Origin: RGIG8775 sp045121195
Lineage (GTDB): Bacteria > Bacillota > Clostridia > Oscillospirales > CAG-272
Assembly: GCA_045121195.1 (NCBI GenBank)
Contig: JBGVFO010000186.1
Span: forward strand, 1-7,577
Length of the DNA: 7,577 bases
Direction of reading: 5' to 3'
Below, piece after piece: positions 1-5,607 of this stretch (within the stretch, counting starts at the first letter, position 1; each line of letters starts with the position of its first letter). The notes below the pieces were generated by a model. That model worked only from the letters and a program-made list of their open reading frames with translations, was not told the origin of the DNA and made no database searches. Position numbers and translations under genes: made by a program.

Positions 1-122
1 TAGTTCTCGGCGTGGATCGCGCGGTCGGTCTGGGTCTTTACGATCCAGCCCGCGTTGGTGGGGTAGTGGCGTTTTGTGGCGGGCCACCAGGGGAGCCCCC
101 TACAGTGTTTGTGCGACGCCAT
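1..122 (-). other. Open reading frame running off the left edge, possibly repeat-derived
   Basis: On the minus strand an ATG at 122-120 opens a frame of 40 codons that is still open, or reaches a TA- stop, at base 1. The later part (about residues 20-40, PTNAGWIVKTQTDRAIHAEN) uses GC-rich codons like the real genes here. The first dozen codons, however, lie in sequence resembling the right half of the repeat at 2611-2640 (shared CCCCTAC, then GTTTGTGCG-n-CGCC-n-TTT). The nearest purine-rich stretch, GGGGAG, sits 13 bases before the ATG, which is too far for a convincing ribosome binding site. I do not recognise a protein family. It could be a small gene end, or more likely translated repeat sequence of the kind often mis-annotated as short proteins. 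Base 1 is the window edge, so this cannot be settled here. Confidence 0.25.
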
Positions 123-135
123 TTAGATATCTAAA
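122..135. repeat. 14-bp perfect palindrome
   Basis: TTTAGATATCTAAA is its own reverse complement over all 14 bases. It lies just left of the dispersed repeat end at 136-159 and about 80 bp upstream of the -35 box of the GH3 gene. It could be a dimeric regulator site, or simply part of the repeat, since the corresponding position in the copy near 2640 is not palindromic. Function is unknown. Confidence 0.4.
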
Positions 136-160
136 CTCCCCGACAAATCAAAATTTGAAC
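136..160 (+). repeat. Dispersed intergenic repeat end, copy 1
   Basis: The block AATCAAAATTTGAA at 146-159, preceded by CTCCCCGACA, recurs at 2663-2676 and 5637-5650 with the same preceding CCGA. Upstream of this copy (about 94-124) the sequence CCCCTAC...GTTTGTGCG-n-CGCC-n-TTT also matches the copy near 2614-2640, so the shared unit is longer than the 14-base core. The matching left end, if present, would lie outside the window. The core itself is a near-palindrome (TCAAA-A-TTTGA). Confidence 0.65.
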
Positions 161-217
161 ACGTTGGGTTCATTCTTAATTTTCCGCTTTCGTTCCCCGT
201 TTTCACGCCCTTCTCCC

Positions 218-247
218 TTGACACTTGCGATAGAAATGTAGTATAAT
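218..247 (+). promoter_or_regulatory. Sigma-A promoter of the GH3 gene
   Basis: A perfect -35 TTGACA (218-223) and a perfect -10 TATAAT (242-247) are separated by 18 bp. Transcription would start near 254, giving a leader of about 35 nt before the ATG at 289. A strong consensus promoter suggests either high expression or tight control by a repressor. Confidence 0.88.
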
Positions 248-262
248 AAAGGCAATAAACAG

Positions 263-276
263 TCTTGCCAACAAGA
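263..276 (+). promoter_or_regulatory. Small inverted repeat in the GH3 leader
   Basis: TCTTG (263-267) and CAAGA (272-276) flank CCAA. The right arm overlaps the first bases of the Shine-Dalgarno stretch (274-281). It lies about 10 nt downstream of the predicted transcription start, a usual place for a sugar-responsive repressor operator or a weak leader hairpin. Five-base arms are short enough to arise by chance. Confidence 0.25.
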
Positions 277-281
277 AAGGA
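274..281 (+). promoter_or_regulatory. Ribosome binding site that sets the GH3 start
   Basis: AGAAAGGA ends 7 nt before the ATG at 289. An in-frame TTG at 265 would add 8 residues, but it has no such site and lies only about 10 nt after the predicted transcription start, so the ATG is preferred. Confidence 0.85.
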
Positions 282-288
282 TCAGACT

Positions 289-2460
289 ATGAAGAATATT
301 CCCAAGGATTTCAGTTGCTTTGACAAGCAGGTAAACGAGCTGCTTTCCAAGATGACCTTAAAGGAAAAGATCGGTCAGCTCAATCAGGCGTCCGCGCCCC
401 GTAACGAGGCAGACCGCCAGAAGCAGGAGGAGATGATGCGCCGCGGCGAGATGGGCGCCCTCATTCTTGCCACCAGCGCCACGGCGGGCAACTGCGACCA
501 GCCCTCGGTGGACACCGAGCATTACGACCGACTTCAGCATATCGCCGTGGAGGAGAGCCGCCTCGGCATCCCCATGATCTTCGGACGTGACGTCATCCAC
601 GGTCACCATACCGTGTTCCCCATTCCGCTGGCGTCCGCCTGTGCCTTCAACCCCGAGCTTCTGACCCGCTGCTACCGCACCGTAGCAAAGGAAGCGCGTG
701 CCGAGGGCATTCACTGGACCTTTTCTCCCATGGTCGACCTGTCCCGCGACCCCAGATGGGGACGTATCGTGGAGGGTCCCGGCGAGGATCCCCTTGTGGG
801 CGAGAGCTTTGCCGCAGCCGCCGTCCGCGGCTTCCAGGGCGAGGATCTGACCGCCCCCGACTCCATGGTCGCCTGTGCCAAGCACTTCCTTGGCTACGGC
901 TTTTCCGAGGGTGGACGGGACTACAACCACACCGAAATTCCCTCCTATACCCTTTATAATTACGTGCTTCCCGCCTTCCGTGCCGCCCTTGATGCGGGCT
1001 GTGCCACGGTAATGGGCTCCTTCAACAGCCTCAACGGTCAGTCTATGGCGGCGACCCCCAGATACCTCACCGATCTGCTCCGCGGCGAGCTTGGCTTCGA
1101 GGGCTTCGTGGTATCCGACTGGGGCTCTATCCGTCAGCTGAGGACCGAGGGACTTGCCGCCGACCTCAAGGAATGCGCCGAAAAGGGTATCAGGGCAGGC
1201 ATTGAGGTGGATATGGATCTGTCCTGCTACGCCGACAACCTGGAGGCACTTGTAAACGAGGGCAAGGTTTCTATGGAGACCATCGACGAGGCGGTACGCC
1301 GCGTGCTTCGCATCAAGTTCGCTTGCGGTCTCTTCGATCACCCCTTCACCACCCGTACCGATCCCGACCGCGCGCCTCACCGAGCCCTTGCCCGTGAGAT
1401 CGCGGGAGAATCTATGCTGCTTCTCAAAAACAACGGCGTGCTTCCCCTTGCCAAGGACGCGTCGGTCATTCTCGGCGGCGATTACGCCGAGGAGCGCCGC
1501 GCCCTCAACGGCACCTGGGCGGCCGACGGCTACGTCAACGAGGTCACCACGATGAAGGAGGCACTCTCCGAGGTGCTGGACGCCCACGGCGGCACCCTTA
1601 CCCCTGTTCCGAGCCGTCCTCTTTACGACGACGCGCCCCTTACCTTCTTCAAAAATAAGGGCGTCATCGTGCTGGCACTGGGCGAAGGAAATCTGGTGAC
1701 GGGCGAGGCAAAGAGCCTTGCGCGCATCGAGATCGCCGAGGAGCAGGTGCGTATCGCCAGAGAGGCTCACGCCTCGGGCAAGAAGGTGGTCGGCGTCATC
1801 TTCGCGGGACGTCCTCTCGCCCTTACCCCCATCGAGCCCTATCTTGACGCCATCCTCTACGCTTGGCACTGCGGCACCGAAACGGCGCACGCCGCCTGCG
1901 ATATTCTGTTCGGTGACGTCAATCCCAGCGGCAAGGCCGTGGTTACCTTCCCCCGTGACACGGGTCATATTCCGATCTACTACAACGCTATGATCCCCTC
2001 CAAGAAGGTACACACCTACTACGGCGACGGTCACGGCTACCTCGACGTACCGGGTCTTCCCATGTACCCCTTCGGCTACGGACTCTCCTATACCACCTTC
2101 GCCTTCTCCCCCGTGGAGGTGCGCCGCGACGCCCTCTCGGCAGAGGCGCTGAAGAACGGCGAAACCGTCCGCGTTGCGGTCAAGGTCAAGAACACGGGCG
2201 ACCGCGCGGGCAAGGAAACGGTTCAGCTCTATCTCCACGATAAGGTCGCCTCGTACGTGCGCCCCGCCCGCGAGCTGAAGGCGTTCCGCAAGATCGAGCT
2301 TGCCCCCGGCGAGGAGCAGGAGATCGAGTTCGAGCTTGGCTACCGCGACCTGGGCTTCTACGACGAGTACGGCAATTACCTCCTGGAGGAGGGTGAATTC
2401 GACCTTTGGATCGGCGACGATTGCACCACCGATAACGTCACCCGTATCCGCATCGTCTGA
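289..2460 (+). CDS. bglX: Glycoside hydrolase family 3 beta-glucosidase-like enzyme
   Basis: This is a 723-residue protein that should remove terminal beta-linked glucose (or possibly xylose) from short oligosaccharides by the retaining mechanism. The layout is classic three-domain GH3. The N-terminal barrel carries GRDVIHG (99-105), DPRWGR (154-159), AKHFLGYG (197-204) and SDWGS (276-280), where D277 is the expected nucleophile. The alpha/beta sandwich spans roughly 375-605 and ends near PFGYGLSYT (594-602). A fibronectin-III-like domain follows at about 630-715. E466 or E473, in the loop GEGNLVTGEA, is the likely acid/base. The N-terminus (MKNIPKDFSC) has no signal peptide, so the enzyme is probably cytoplasmic and acts on imported sugars. 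No transporter or regulator is adjacent and the gene has its own promoter and terminator. Family assignment is secure. The substrate, and hence the symbol, is a guess from overall similarity to BglX-type enzymes. Confidence 0.93.
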   Translation: MKNIPKDFSCFDKQVNELLSKMTLKEKIGQLNQASAPRNEADRQKQEEMMRRGEMGALILATSATAGNCDQPSVDTEHYDRLQHIAVEESRLGIPMIFGRDVIHGHHTVFPIPLASACAFNPELLTRCYRTVAKEARAEGIHWTFSPMVDLSRDPRWGRIVEGPGEDPLVGESFAAAAVRGFQGEDLTAPDSMVACAKHFLGYGFSEGGRDYNHTEIPSYTLYNYVLPAFRAALDAGCATVMGSFNSLNGQSMAATPRYLTDLLRGELGFEGFVVSDWGSIRQLRTEGLAADLKECAEKGIRAGIEVDMDLSCYADNLEALVNEGKVSMETIDEAVRRVLRIKFACGLFDHPFTTRTDPDRAPHRALAREIAGESMLLLKNNGVLPLAKDASVILGGDYAEERRALNGTWAADGYVNEVTTMKEALSEVLDAHGGTLTPVPSRPLYDDAPLTFFKNKGVIVLALGEGNLVTGEAKSLARIEIAEEQVRIAREAHASGKKVVGVIFAGRPLALTPIEPYLDAILYAWHCGTETAHAACDILFGDVNPSGKAVVTFPRDTGHIPIYYNAMIPSKKVHTYYGDGHGYLDVPGLPMYPFGYGLSYTTFAFSPVEVRRDALSAEALKNGETVRVAVKVKNTGDRAGKETVQLYLHDKVASYVRPARELKAFRKIELAPGEEQEIEFELGYRDLGFYDEYGNYLLEEGEFDLWIGDDCTTDNVTRIRIV

Positions 2461-2486
2461 TTTCTTTCACTATCAAAATCAAATGC

Positions 2487-2517
2487 CCCCCACCGCATCG
2501 CGGTGGGGGCTCTGTTT
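2487..2517 (+). terminator. Rho-independent terminator of the GH3 gene
   Basis: A 10-bp GC-rich stem, CCCCCACCGC (2487-2496) with GCGGTGGGGG (2500-2509), has a 3-nt loop and starts 26 bases after the stop codon. The following tail, CTCTGTTT, is only moderately T-rich, so termination may be incomplete. Confidence 0.8.
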
Positions 2518-2677
2518 ATTGATGTTTGTCGGTTTGATGTCTTTATCGTAGGGGCGAACAGTGTTCGCCCGCCATATACGGAAAAGACCCAACGAACGGG
2601 CGATCAATGATCGCCCCTACGGGTTTGTGCGTCGCCGTTTTGTCACATCAATCACACCGATAAATCAAAATTTGAAC
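2518..2677 (+). mobile_element. MITE-like intergenic element between the GH3 gene and mutY
   Basis: This 160-bp block fills the whole gap between the GH3 terminator and the mutY stop. Its left end, ATTGATGTTTGTCGG (2518-2532), matches 13 of 15 bases at 5235-5249. Its right end, CCGATAAATCAAAATTTGAA, matches the right end at 5631-5650 with one difference. Read inward, the two ends are loosely inverted (ATTGATGTTTGTCGG against TTTTGATTTATCGG). The centre is the palindromic module at 2547-2621. There is no coding capacity, so if mobile it would depend on a transposase elsewhere. I infer an element from the shared ends; no target-site duplication is evident. Confidence 0.55.
2547..2621. repeat. 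Inverted-repeat module with two nested palindromes
   Basis: The module is bounded by 11-bp perfect inverted repeats, CGTAGGGGCGA (2547-2557) and TCGCCCCTACG (2611-2621). Each end also forms its own 19-base palindrome with a single central base: GGGCGAACA-G-TGTTCGCCC (2552-2570) and GGGCGATCA-A-TGATCGCCC (2598-2616). The two palindromes share their outer bases but differ at the inner positions in a compensated way. It resembles GTAGGGGCG-type repeats I associate with gut Clostridia genomes. As RNA it would form two hairpins, or one long fold, between convergent genes. Confidence 0.75.
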
Positions 2678-2680
2678 CCT

Positions 2681-3763
2681 TTATTTCGTTTCGAGGCAAA
2701 GCTTTACGAAATAGGAAAAGGCGCGGGGAATGGCGTATTGGCGAGTCAGCTGATGGGGCGTGGCAAGGGTAACGCCGCGAGGCGGTGTCTTGCAGATCAC
2801 CCGATAGCCCGTCATATGCCACTCCACGTGGGTAAAGACGTGGACGGCGTGACCGATGGGCTCACAGCTTGCCGCTTCCCCGCCCCATGTCCGAAGGAGC
2901 GCCGCAACCGCCTCGGGAGCAAGGGTCCCCTCCGCGCTCGGAAACTCCCAAAGCCCCGCAAGGAGCCCCTCCTCGGGGCGCTGACGTAGGGCGTAGGCGC
3001 CCTCGTATTCCATCAGCAGGACCGTCTTTTGCTCGATCCTGCGCGGCTTTTTCGGTGTCTTCTTTGGAAGCTCGTCCACCGTATTCGCCGCAAGCGCCGC
3101 GCAATAGGGGGACAGAGGGCAATCGATACAACGGGGCTGACCGTTGGGAATACACACGTTTTCTCCCAGCTCCATGATCGCCTGGGTCAGGATGCCCGCA
3201 CCCTCCCCGCGTGGGTAGATCTCGCGGAGCGCCTCGGTCACCTGCTTCTTGGTTTCGGGCAGGGTGATGTCGGCGTGGCAATCGCACAGCCGCATGATCA
3301 CGCGCAGAACGTTGCCGTCCACCGCAGGCTCGGGCAGACCAAAGGCAATAGACGCAATGGCGCCGGCGGTATATTCGCCAATGCCGGGCAGGGACAAAAG
3401 CGCCTTGTGATCGGCGGGCAGTTCGCCGCCGAATTCCTCTACGATCCGCTTTGCCGCCGCTTTAAGATTGCGGGCGCGGCTATAATAGCCAAGCCCCTCC
3501 CAAAGCTTCATCAGCGCCTCGTCCTCCACCTCGGAGAGCGCGGTAACGGTGGGAAGCGCCGCAAGAAAGCGGTGATAATACGGAATGACCGCCGCGATTC
3601 GGGTCTGCTGCAGCATGACCTCGGAGAGCCAGACGTGATAGGGCGTCGGCTCGTCGCGCCACGGAAGGGAGCGCCGATTTTCCAGATACCACGCCGAAAG
3701 CGGCGCAACGGTATCCGCGAGATGCGAGGATTGCAAGGGCATCCTCTTTTCCGTCTTCTTCAC
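2681..3763 (-). CDS. mutY: Adenine DNA glycosylase MutY
   Basis: This 360-residue protein excises adenine mispaired with 8-oxoguanine, the last defence against G-to-T mutation. The HhH-GPD glycosylase domain comes first: WLSEVMLQQT contains the catalytic E48, a helix-hairpin-helix LPGIGEYTAGAIAS runs from 125 to 138, and D149 in AVDGN is the second catalytic residue. Four cysteines (C204, C212, C215, C221) form the 4Fe-4S site. The first gap is seven residues rather than the six of E. coli. A NUDIX-like C-terminal domain (about 243-355) recognises 8-oxoguanine, with LLAGLWEFP (267-275) and F310-T311-H312 where the Geobacillus enzyme has Phe-Ser-His. The start is GTG, chosen for its strong AGGAGG site; an in-frame ATG at codon 8 has no usable spacing. 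The gene is divergent from ahcY and convergent with the GH3 gene, and appears monocistronic. Length is normal for the family. Confidence 0.96.
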   Translation of the reverse strand: MKKTEKRMPLQSSHLADTVAPLSAWYLENRRSLPWRDEPTPYHVWLSEVMLQQTRIAAVIPYYHRFLAALPTVTALSEVEDEALMKLWEGLGYYSRARNLKAAAKRIVEEFGGELPADHKALLSLPGIGEYTAGAIASIAFGLPEPAVDGNVLRVIMRLCDCHADITLPETKKQVTEALREIYPRGEGAGILTQAIMELGENVCIPNGQPRCIDCPLSPYCAALAANTVDELPKKTPKKPRRIEQKTVLLMEYEGAYALRQRPEEGLLAGLWEFPSAEGTLAPEAVAALLRTWGGEAASCEPIGHAVHVFTHVEWHMTGYRVICKTPPRGVTLATPHQLTRQYAIPRAFSYFVKLCLETK

Positions 3764-3770
3764 GTTCTTC

Positions 3771-3776
3771 CCTCCT
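3771..3776 (-). promoter_or_regulatory. Ribosome binding site that sets the mutY GTG start
   Basis: On the minus strand AGGAGG lies 7 nt before GTG at 3763-3761, an optimal arrangement. The alternative ATG at 3742-3740 is preceded directly by AAAAGAGG with no spacing, so GTG is the better start. Confidence 0.88.
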
Positions 3777-3791
3777 CTCTTTTTCCCTCAA

Positions 3792-3820
3792 ATTGTACCA
3801 CATCTCTCCCGTTTTGTCAA
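3792..3820 (-). promoter_or_regulatory. Sigma-A promoter of mutY
   Basis: Read on the minus strand, a perfect -35 TTGACA (3820-3815) and a -10 TACAAT (3797-3792) are 17 bp apart. Transcription should begin near 3785, giving a leader of only about 20 nt, with the Shine-Dalgarno site near its start. The -35 box is 52 bp from that of the divergent ahcY promoter, so the two could share one regulator, though no shared operator is visible. Confidence 0.87.
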
Positions 3821-3872
3821 CGGAGCAACGGGGAGACGGGCGGTCAAAATTCGCCATCTATGGAATTTATGC

Positions 3873-3901
3873 TTGACGGACGGAGATTTTTCTGCTATCA
3901 T
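3873..3901 (+). promoter_or_regulatory. Extended -10 promoter of ahcY
   Basis: TTGACG (3873-3878) and TATCAT (3896-3901) are 17 bp apart, and TG at 3893-3894 supplies an extended -10. Transcription would start near 3908, leaving a leader of about 32 nt, too short for a SAM or SAH riboswitch. The CDS is preceded by AAGGAAG (3926-3932), 7 nt from the ATG. Confidence 0.78.
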
Positions 3902-3939
3902 AATAGCGAATCTATTCTATAAGAAAAGGAAGAACGATT

Positions 3940-5181
3940 ATGAGCGATATCAAAGACATTTCCCTCGCCCCCTCGGGTCACGATAAGATCGAGTGGGTGC
4001 GCTCCTATATGCCGGTGCTGAATCGCATCCGCGCCGATTTCGAGGCGACCAAGCCCTTTGCGGGCCTTACGATCTCCATGTCCATCCATCTTGAGGCAAA
4101 GACCGCCTACCTTGCCAAGGTGCTTCGCGCAGGCGGCGCCGAGGTGTTTGTGACGGGCTGTAACCCCCTCTCCACCCAGGACGACGTGGCGGCGGCTCTC
4201 GCCTCCGAGGGCTTCACGGTACACGCCCACCACGGCGCCTCCGAGGAGCAGTACAAAAAGGACCTCATTGCCACCCTGTCCTGCTGTCCCGATCTGATCA
4301 TTGACGACGGCGGCGACTTCATTTCCCTTCTTCACGGCGAATACCGCCATCTGGGCAAGAACCTCATCGGCGGCTGCGAGGAGACCACCACGGGCATTCA
4401 CCGCCTGGAGGCGCGTGAGGCGCAGGGGCTTCTCGACTACACCATGATCAACATCAACGACGCCGACTGCAAGCATCTGTTTGACAACCGTTACGGAACG
4501 GGTCAGTCCACCCTTGACGGCATTATGAATTCCACCAACCTGATCCTCGCGGGAAAGACCGCCGTCGTGGCGGGCTACGGCTGGTGCGGACGGGGCGTGG
4601 CTATGCGCCTCAAGGGCATGGGCGCCCTCGTGATCGTCACCGAGATCGACCCCGTCAAGGCAATCGAGGCGGTCATGGACGGCTACCGCGTTATGCCCAT
4701 GGACGAGGCGGCGCCTTTAGGCGACCTGTTCATTACCCTGACGGGCACCAACGACGTGATTACCCGCCGTCACTTTGAGGTGATGAAGGACGGCGTCCTC
4801 CTTGCCAACAGCGGACACTTTGACGTGGAAATCAACCGCCCCGAGCTTGAGGCGCTTGCCGTCGAGGTCAAGCAGAGAAAGCCCAACATCGTGGGCTACA
4901 CCATGGCCGACGGACGAATCATCAACCTGCTTGCCGAGGGCAGACTTGTCAACCTTGCCGCAGGCAACGGACATCCTGCCGAGATCATGGATATGTCCTT
5001 CTCCCTGCAAGCGAAGGGGCTGGAGTATCTTGCGGCAAATCGCGGAAGCCTCGCGCATAAGCTTTACGCCGTCCCCCGCGAAACCGACGTTGCCGTGGCG
5101 CGTCTGAAGCTGGAATCCCTGGGCGTGTCCATCGACGCGCTGACCGACGAGCAGATCGCATACCTCGCACGGGTCGAATAA
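3940..5181 (+). CDS. ahcY: Adenosylhomocysteinase, short archaeal/Thermotoga type
   Basis: This 413-residue NAD-dependent enzyme splits S-adenosylhomocysteine, the inhibitory product of methyltransferases, into adenosine and homocysteine in the cytoplasm. Expected residues are present: H50, D123 in DDGGD, E148 in EETTTG, K178, D182 and N183 in the segment CKHLFDN, and H293 in SGHFDVE. The NAD site is GYGWCGRG (212-219), with E235 placed to hold the ribose. The protein lacks the roughly 40-residue insertion of the human enzyme and its C-terminal Lys/Tyr tail, ending in YLARVE; this is the short form known from archaea and Thermotoga. By alignment from memory, residues that contact adenine in the human enzyme differ: T57, E59 and M351 correspond to E52, K54 and N343. 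It could therefore be an S-inosylhomocysteine hydrolase, as described for Methanocaldococcus. The family is certain; the preferred substrate is not. Confidence 0.95.
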   Translation: MSDIKDISLAPSGHDKIEWVRSYMPVLNRIRADFEATKPFAGLTISMSIHLEAKTAYLAKVLRAGGAEVFVTGCNPLSTQDDVAAALASEGFTVHAHHGASEEQYKKDLIATLSCCPDLIIDDGGDFISLLHGEYRHLGKNLIGGCEETTTGIHRLEAREAQGLLDYTMININDADCKHLFDNRYGTGQSTLDGIMNSTNLILAGKTAVVAGYGWCGRGVAMRLKGMGALVIVTEIDPVKAIEAVMDGYRVMPMDEAAPLGDLFITLTGTNDVITRRHFEVMKDGVLLANSGHFDVEINRPELEALAVEVKQRKPNIVGYTMADGRIINLLAEGRLVNLAAGNGHPAEIMDMSFSLQAKGLEYLAANRGSLAHKLYAVPRETDVAVARLKLESLGVSIDALTDEQIAYLARVE

Positions 5182-5187
5182 CCATAC

Positions 5188-5217
5188 AACCGCAGAGCTC
5201 TCCCCTCTGCGGTTTTT
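5188..5217 (+). terminator. Rho-independent terminator of ahcY
   Basis: A 10-bp stem, AACCGCAGAG (5188-5197) with CTCTGCGGTT (5205-5214), has a 7-nt loop and runs into TTTTTCTT. It starts 6 bases after the stop codon. This is a strong intrinsic terminator. Confidence 0.9.
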
Positions 5218-5287
5218 CTTATGCGAAACGGGAAATTGATGTTTATAGGGGAGTAAAGTTACCAAGAGTTCAATTACGGGAGAGGTC

Positions 5288-5311
5288 AAAACCTTCTTGT
5301 AAGAAGGTTTT
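5288..5311. repeat. 11-bp inverted repeat, terminator-like
   Basis: AAAACCTTCTT (5288-5298) and AAGAAGGTTTT (5301-5311) are separated by two bases, so the physical hairpin would have a somewhat larger loop. The A/T-flanked stem could act as a weak terminator in either direction, beyond the main ahcY terminator. Confidence 0.5.
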
Positions 5312-5341
5312 AACAATTCCCAGAACTTTTGGGCAGGGGAT

Positions 5342-5499
5342 AAAAAAACAAGATGATATGCCTGCATAGACATAACAATCGCTCCCGCCAGTTCTCAGGG
5401 ACCACCACCCTGAGAACTCTACAGAACGATTTGTAGCCGACAGAGGAATGGGACGCCCTAAAAAACGCTTATTGATAGCGAGTCTTTGCCGAAGGCAAA
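5342..5499 (-). ncRNA. Candidate structured small RNA
   Basis: Read on the minus strand, the segment folds into consecutive hairpins. They are TTTGCC-TTC-GGCAAA (5499-5485), a 4-bp CGCT/AGCG stem followed by TTTTTT (5480-5461), CTACA/TGTAG (5436-5419), a perfect 11-bp stem AGTTCTCAGGG/CCCTGAGAACT (5418-5390), and TATGC-AG-GCATA (5368-5357). The last stem is followed closely by seven T (5348-5342), which looks like an intrinsic terminator. I could not identify a promoter or match a known RNA family. The same hairpins would also exist in a plus-strand or single-stranded DNA form, so they may instead be features of the surrounding element. Confidence 0.3.
5390..5418. repeat. Perfect 11-bp hairpin with 7-nt loop
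   Basis: AGTTCTCAGGG (5390-5400), loop ACCACCA, then CCCTGAGAACT (5408-5418). It is the longest perfect stem with a clear loop in the spacer, and no T-run follows on either strand, so it is not a terminator. Such hairpins occur at ends of IS200/IS605-type elements and in structured RNAs; the sequence alone does not decide. Confidence 0.6.
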
Positions 5500-5554
5500 T
5501 GCGGGGCGCGTCTGCTCAACAAAATGGGGTTCACCTTGTTCGCTCATACTCTAT

Positions 5555-5607
5555 AAAAACTTTTTCCAGAAAAGTTTTTTTGCGGAGCTTTTTTTCCAAA
5601 AAAAAGC
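5555..5607. repeat. Pair of A/T-rich hairpins
   Basis: The first stem is AAAAACTTTT (5555-5564) with AAAAGTTTTT (5570-5579). The second is GCTTTTTTT (5587-5595) with AAAAAAAGC (5599-5607). The homopolymer runs could terminate transcription entering from either side. From memory, similar T/A-run hairpins recur in gut Clostridia spacers. Confidence 0.5.

Noticed and set aside
358..2238. A 626-codon open frame antisense to the GH3 gene
   Set aside because: It is a by-product of GC-rich codon use on the other strand. It has no ribosome binding site and its translation is rich in Gly, Val and His without recognisable motifs, while the plus strand is an unmistakable GH3 enzyme.
2561..2989. A 142-codon plus-strand frame starting in the palindromic repeat
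   Set aside because: It starts in the repeat and then runs antisense through mutY. Such repeat-derived peptides are commonly mis-annotated; no start signal is present.
3902..3939. SAM or SAH riboswitch in the ahcY leader
   Set aside because: The predicted leader is only about 32 nt and shows no aptamer-like structure.
4717..5373. A minus-strand frame starting with MSMQAYHL in the ahcY-typA spacer, considered as a small toxin
   Set aside because: GGGAG lies 8 nt before its ATG, but most of the frame is antisense to ahcY, a seven-T run follows a few codons after the start, and no membrane-peptide pattern or antitoxin RNA is evident.
5360..5420. T-box or other riboswitch, suggested by AGGGTGGTGGT on the minus strand
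   Set aside because: The required GGTACCGCG-type antiterminator sequence is missing, and no sense gene lies downstream on that strand.
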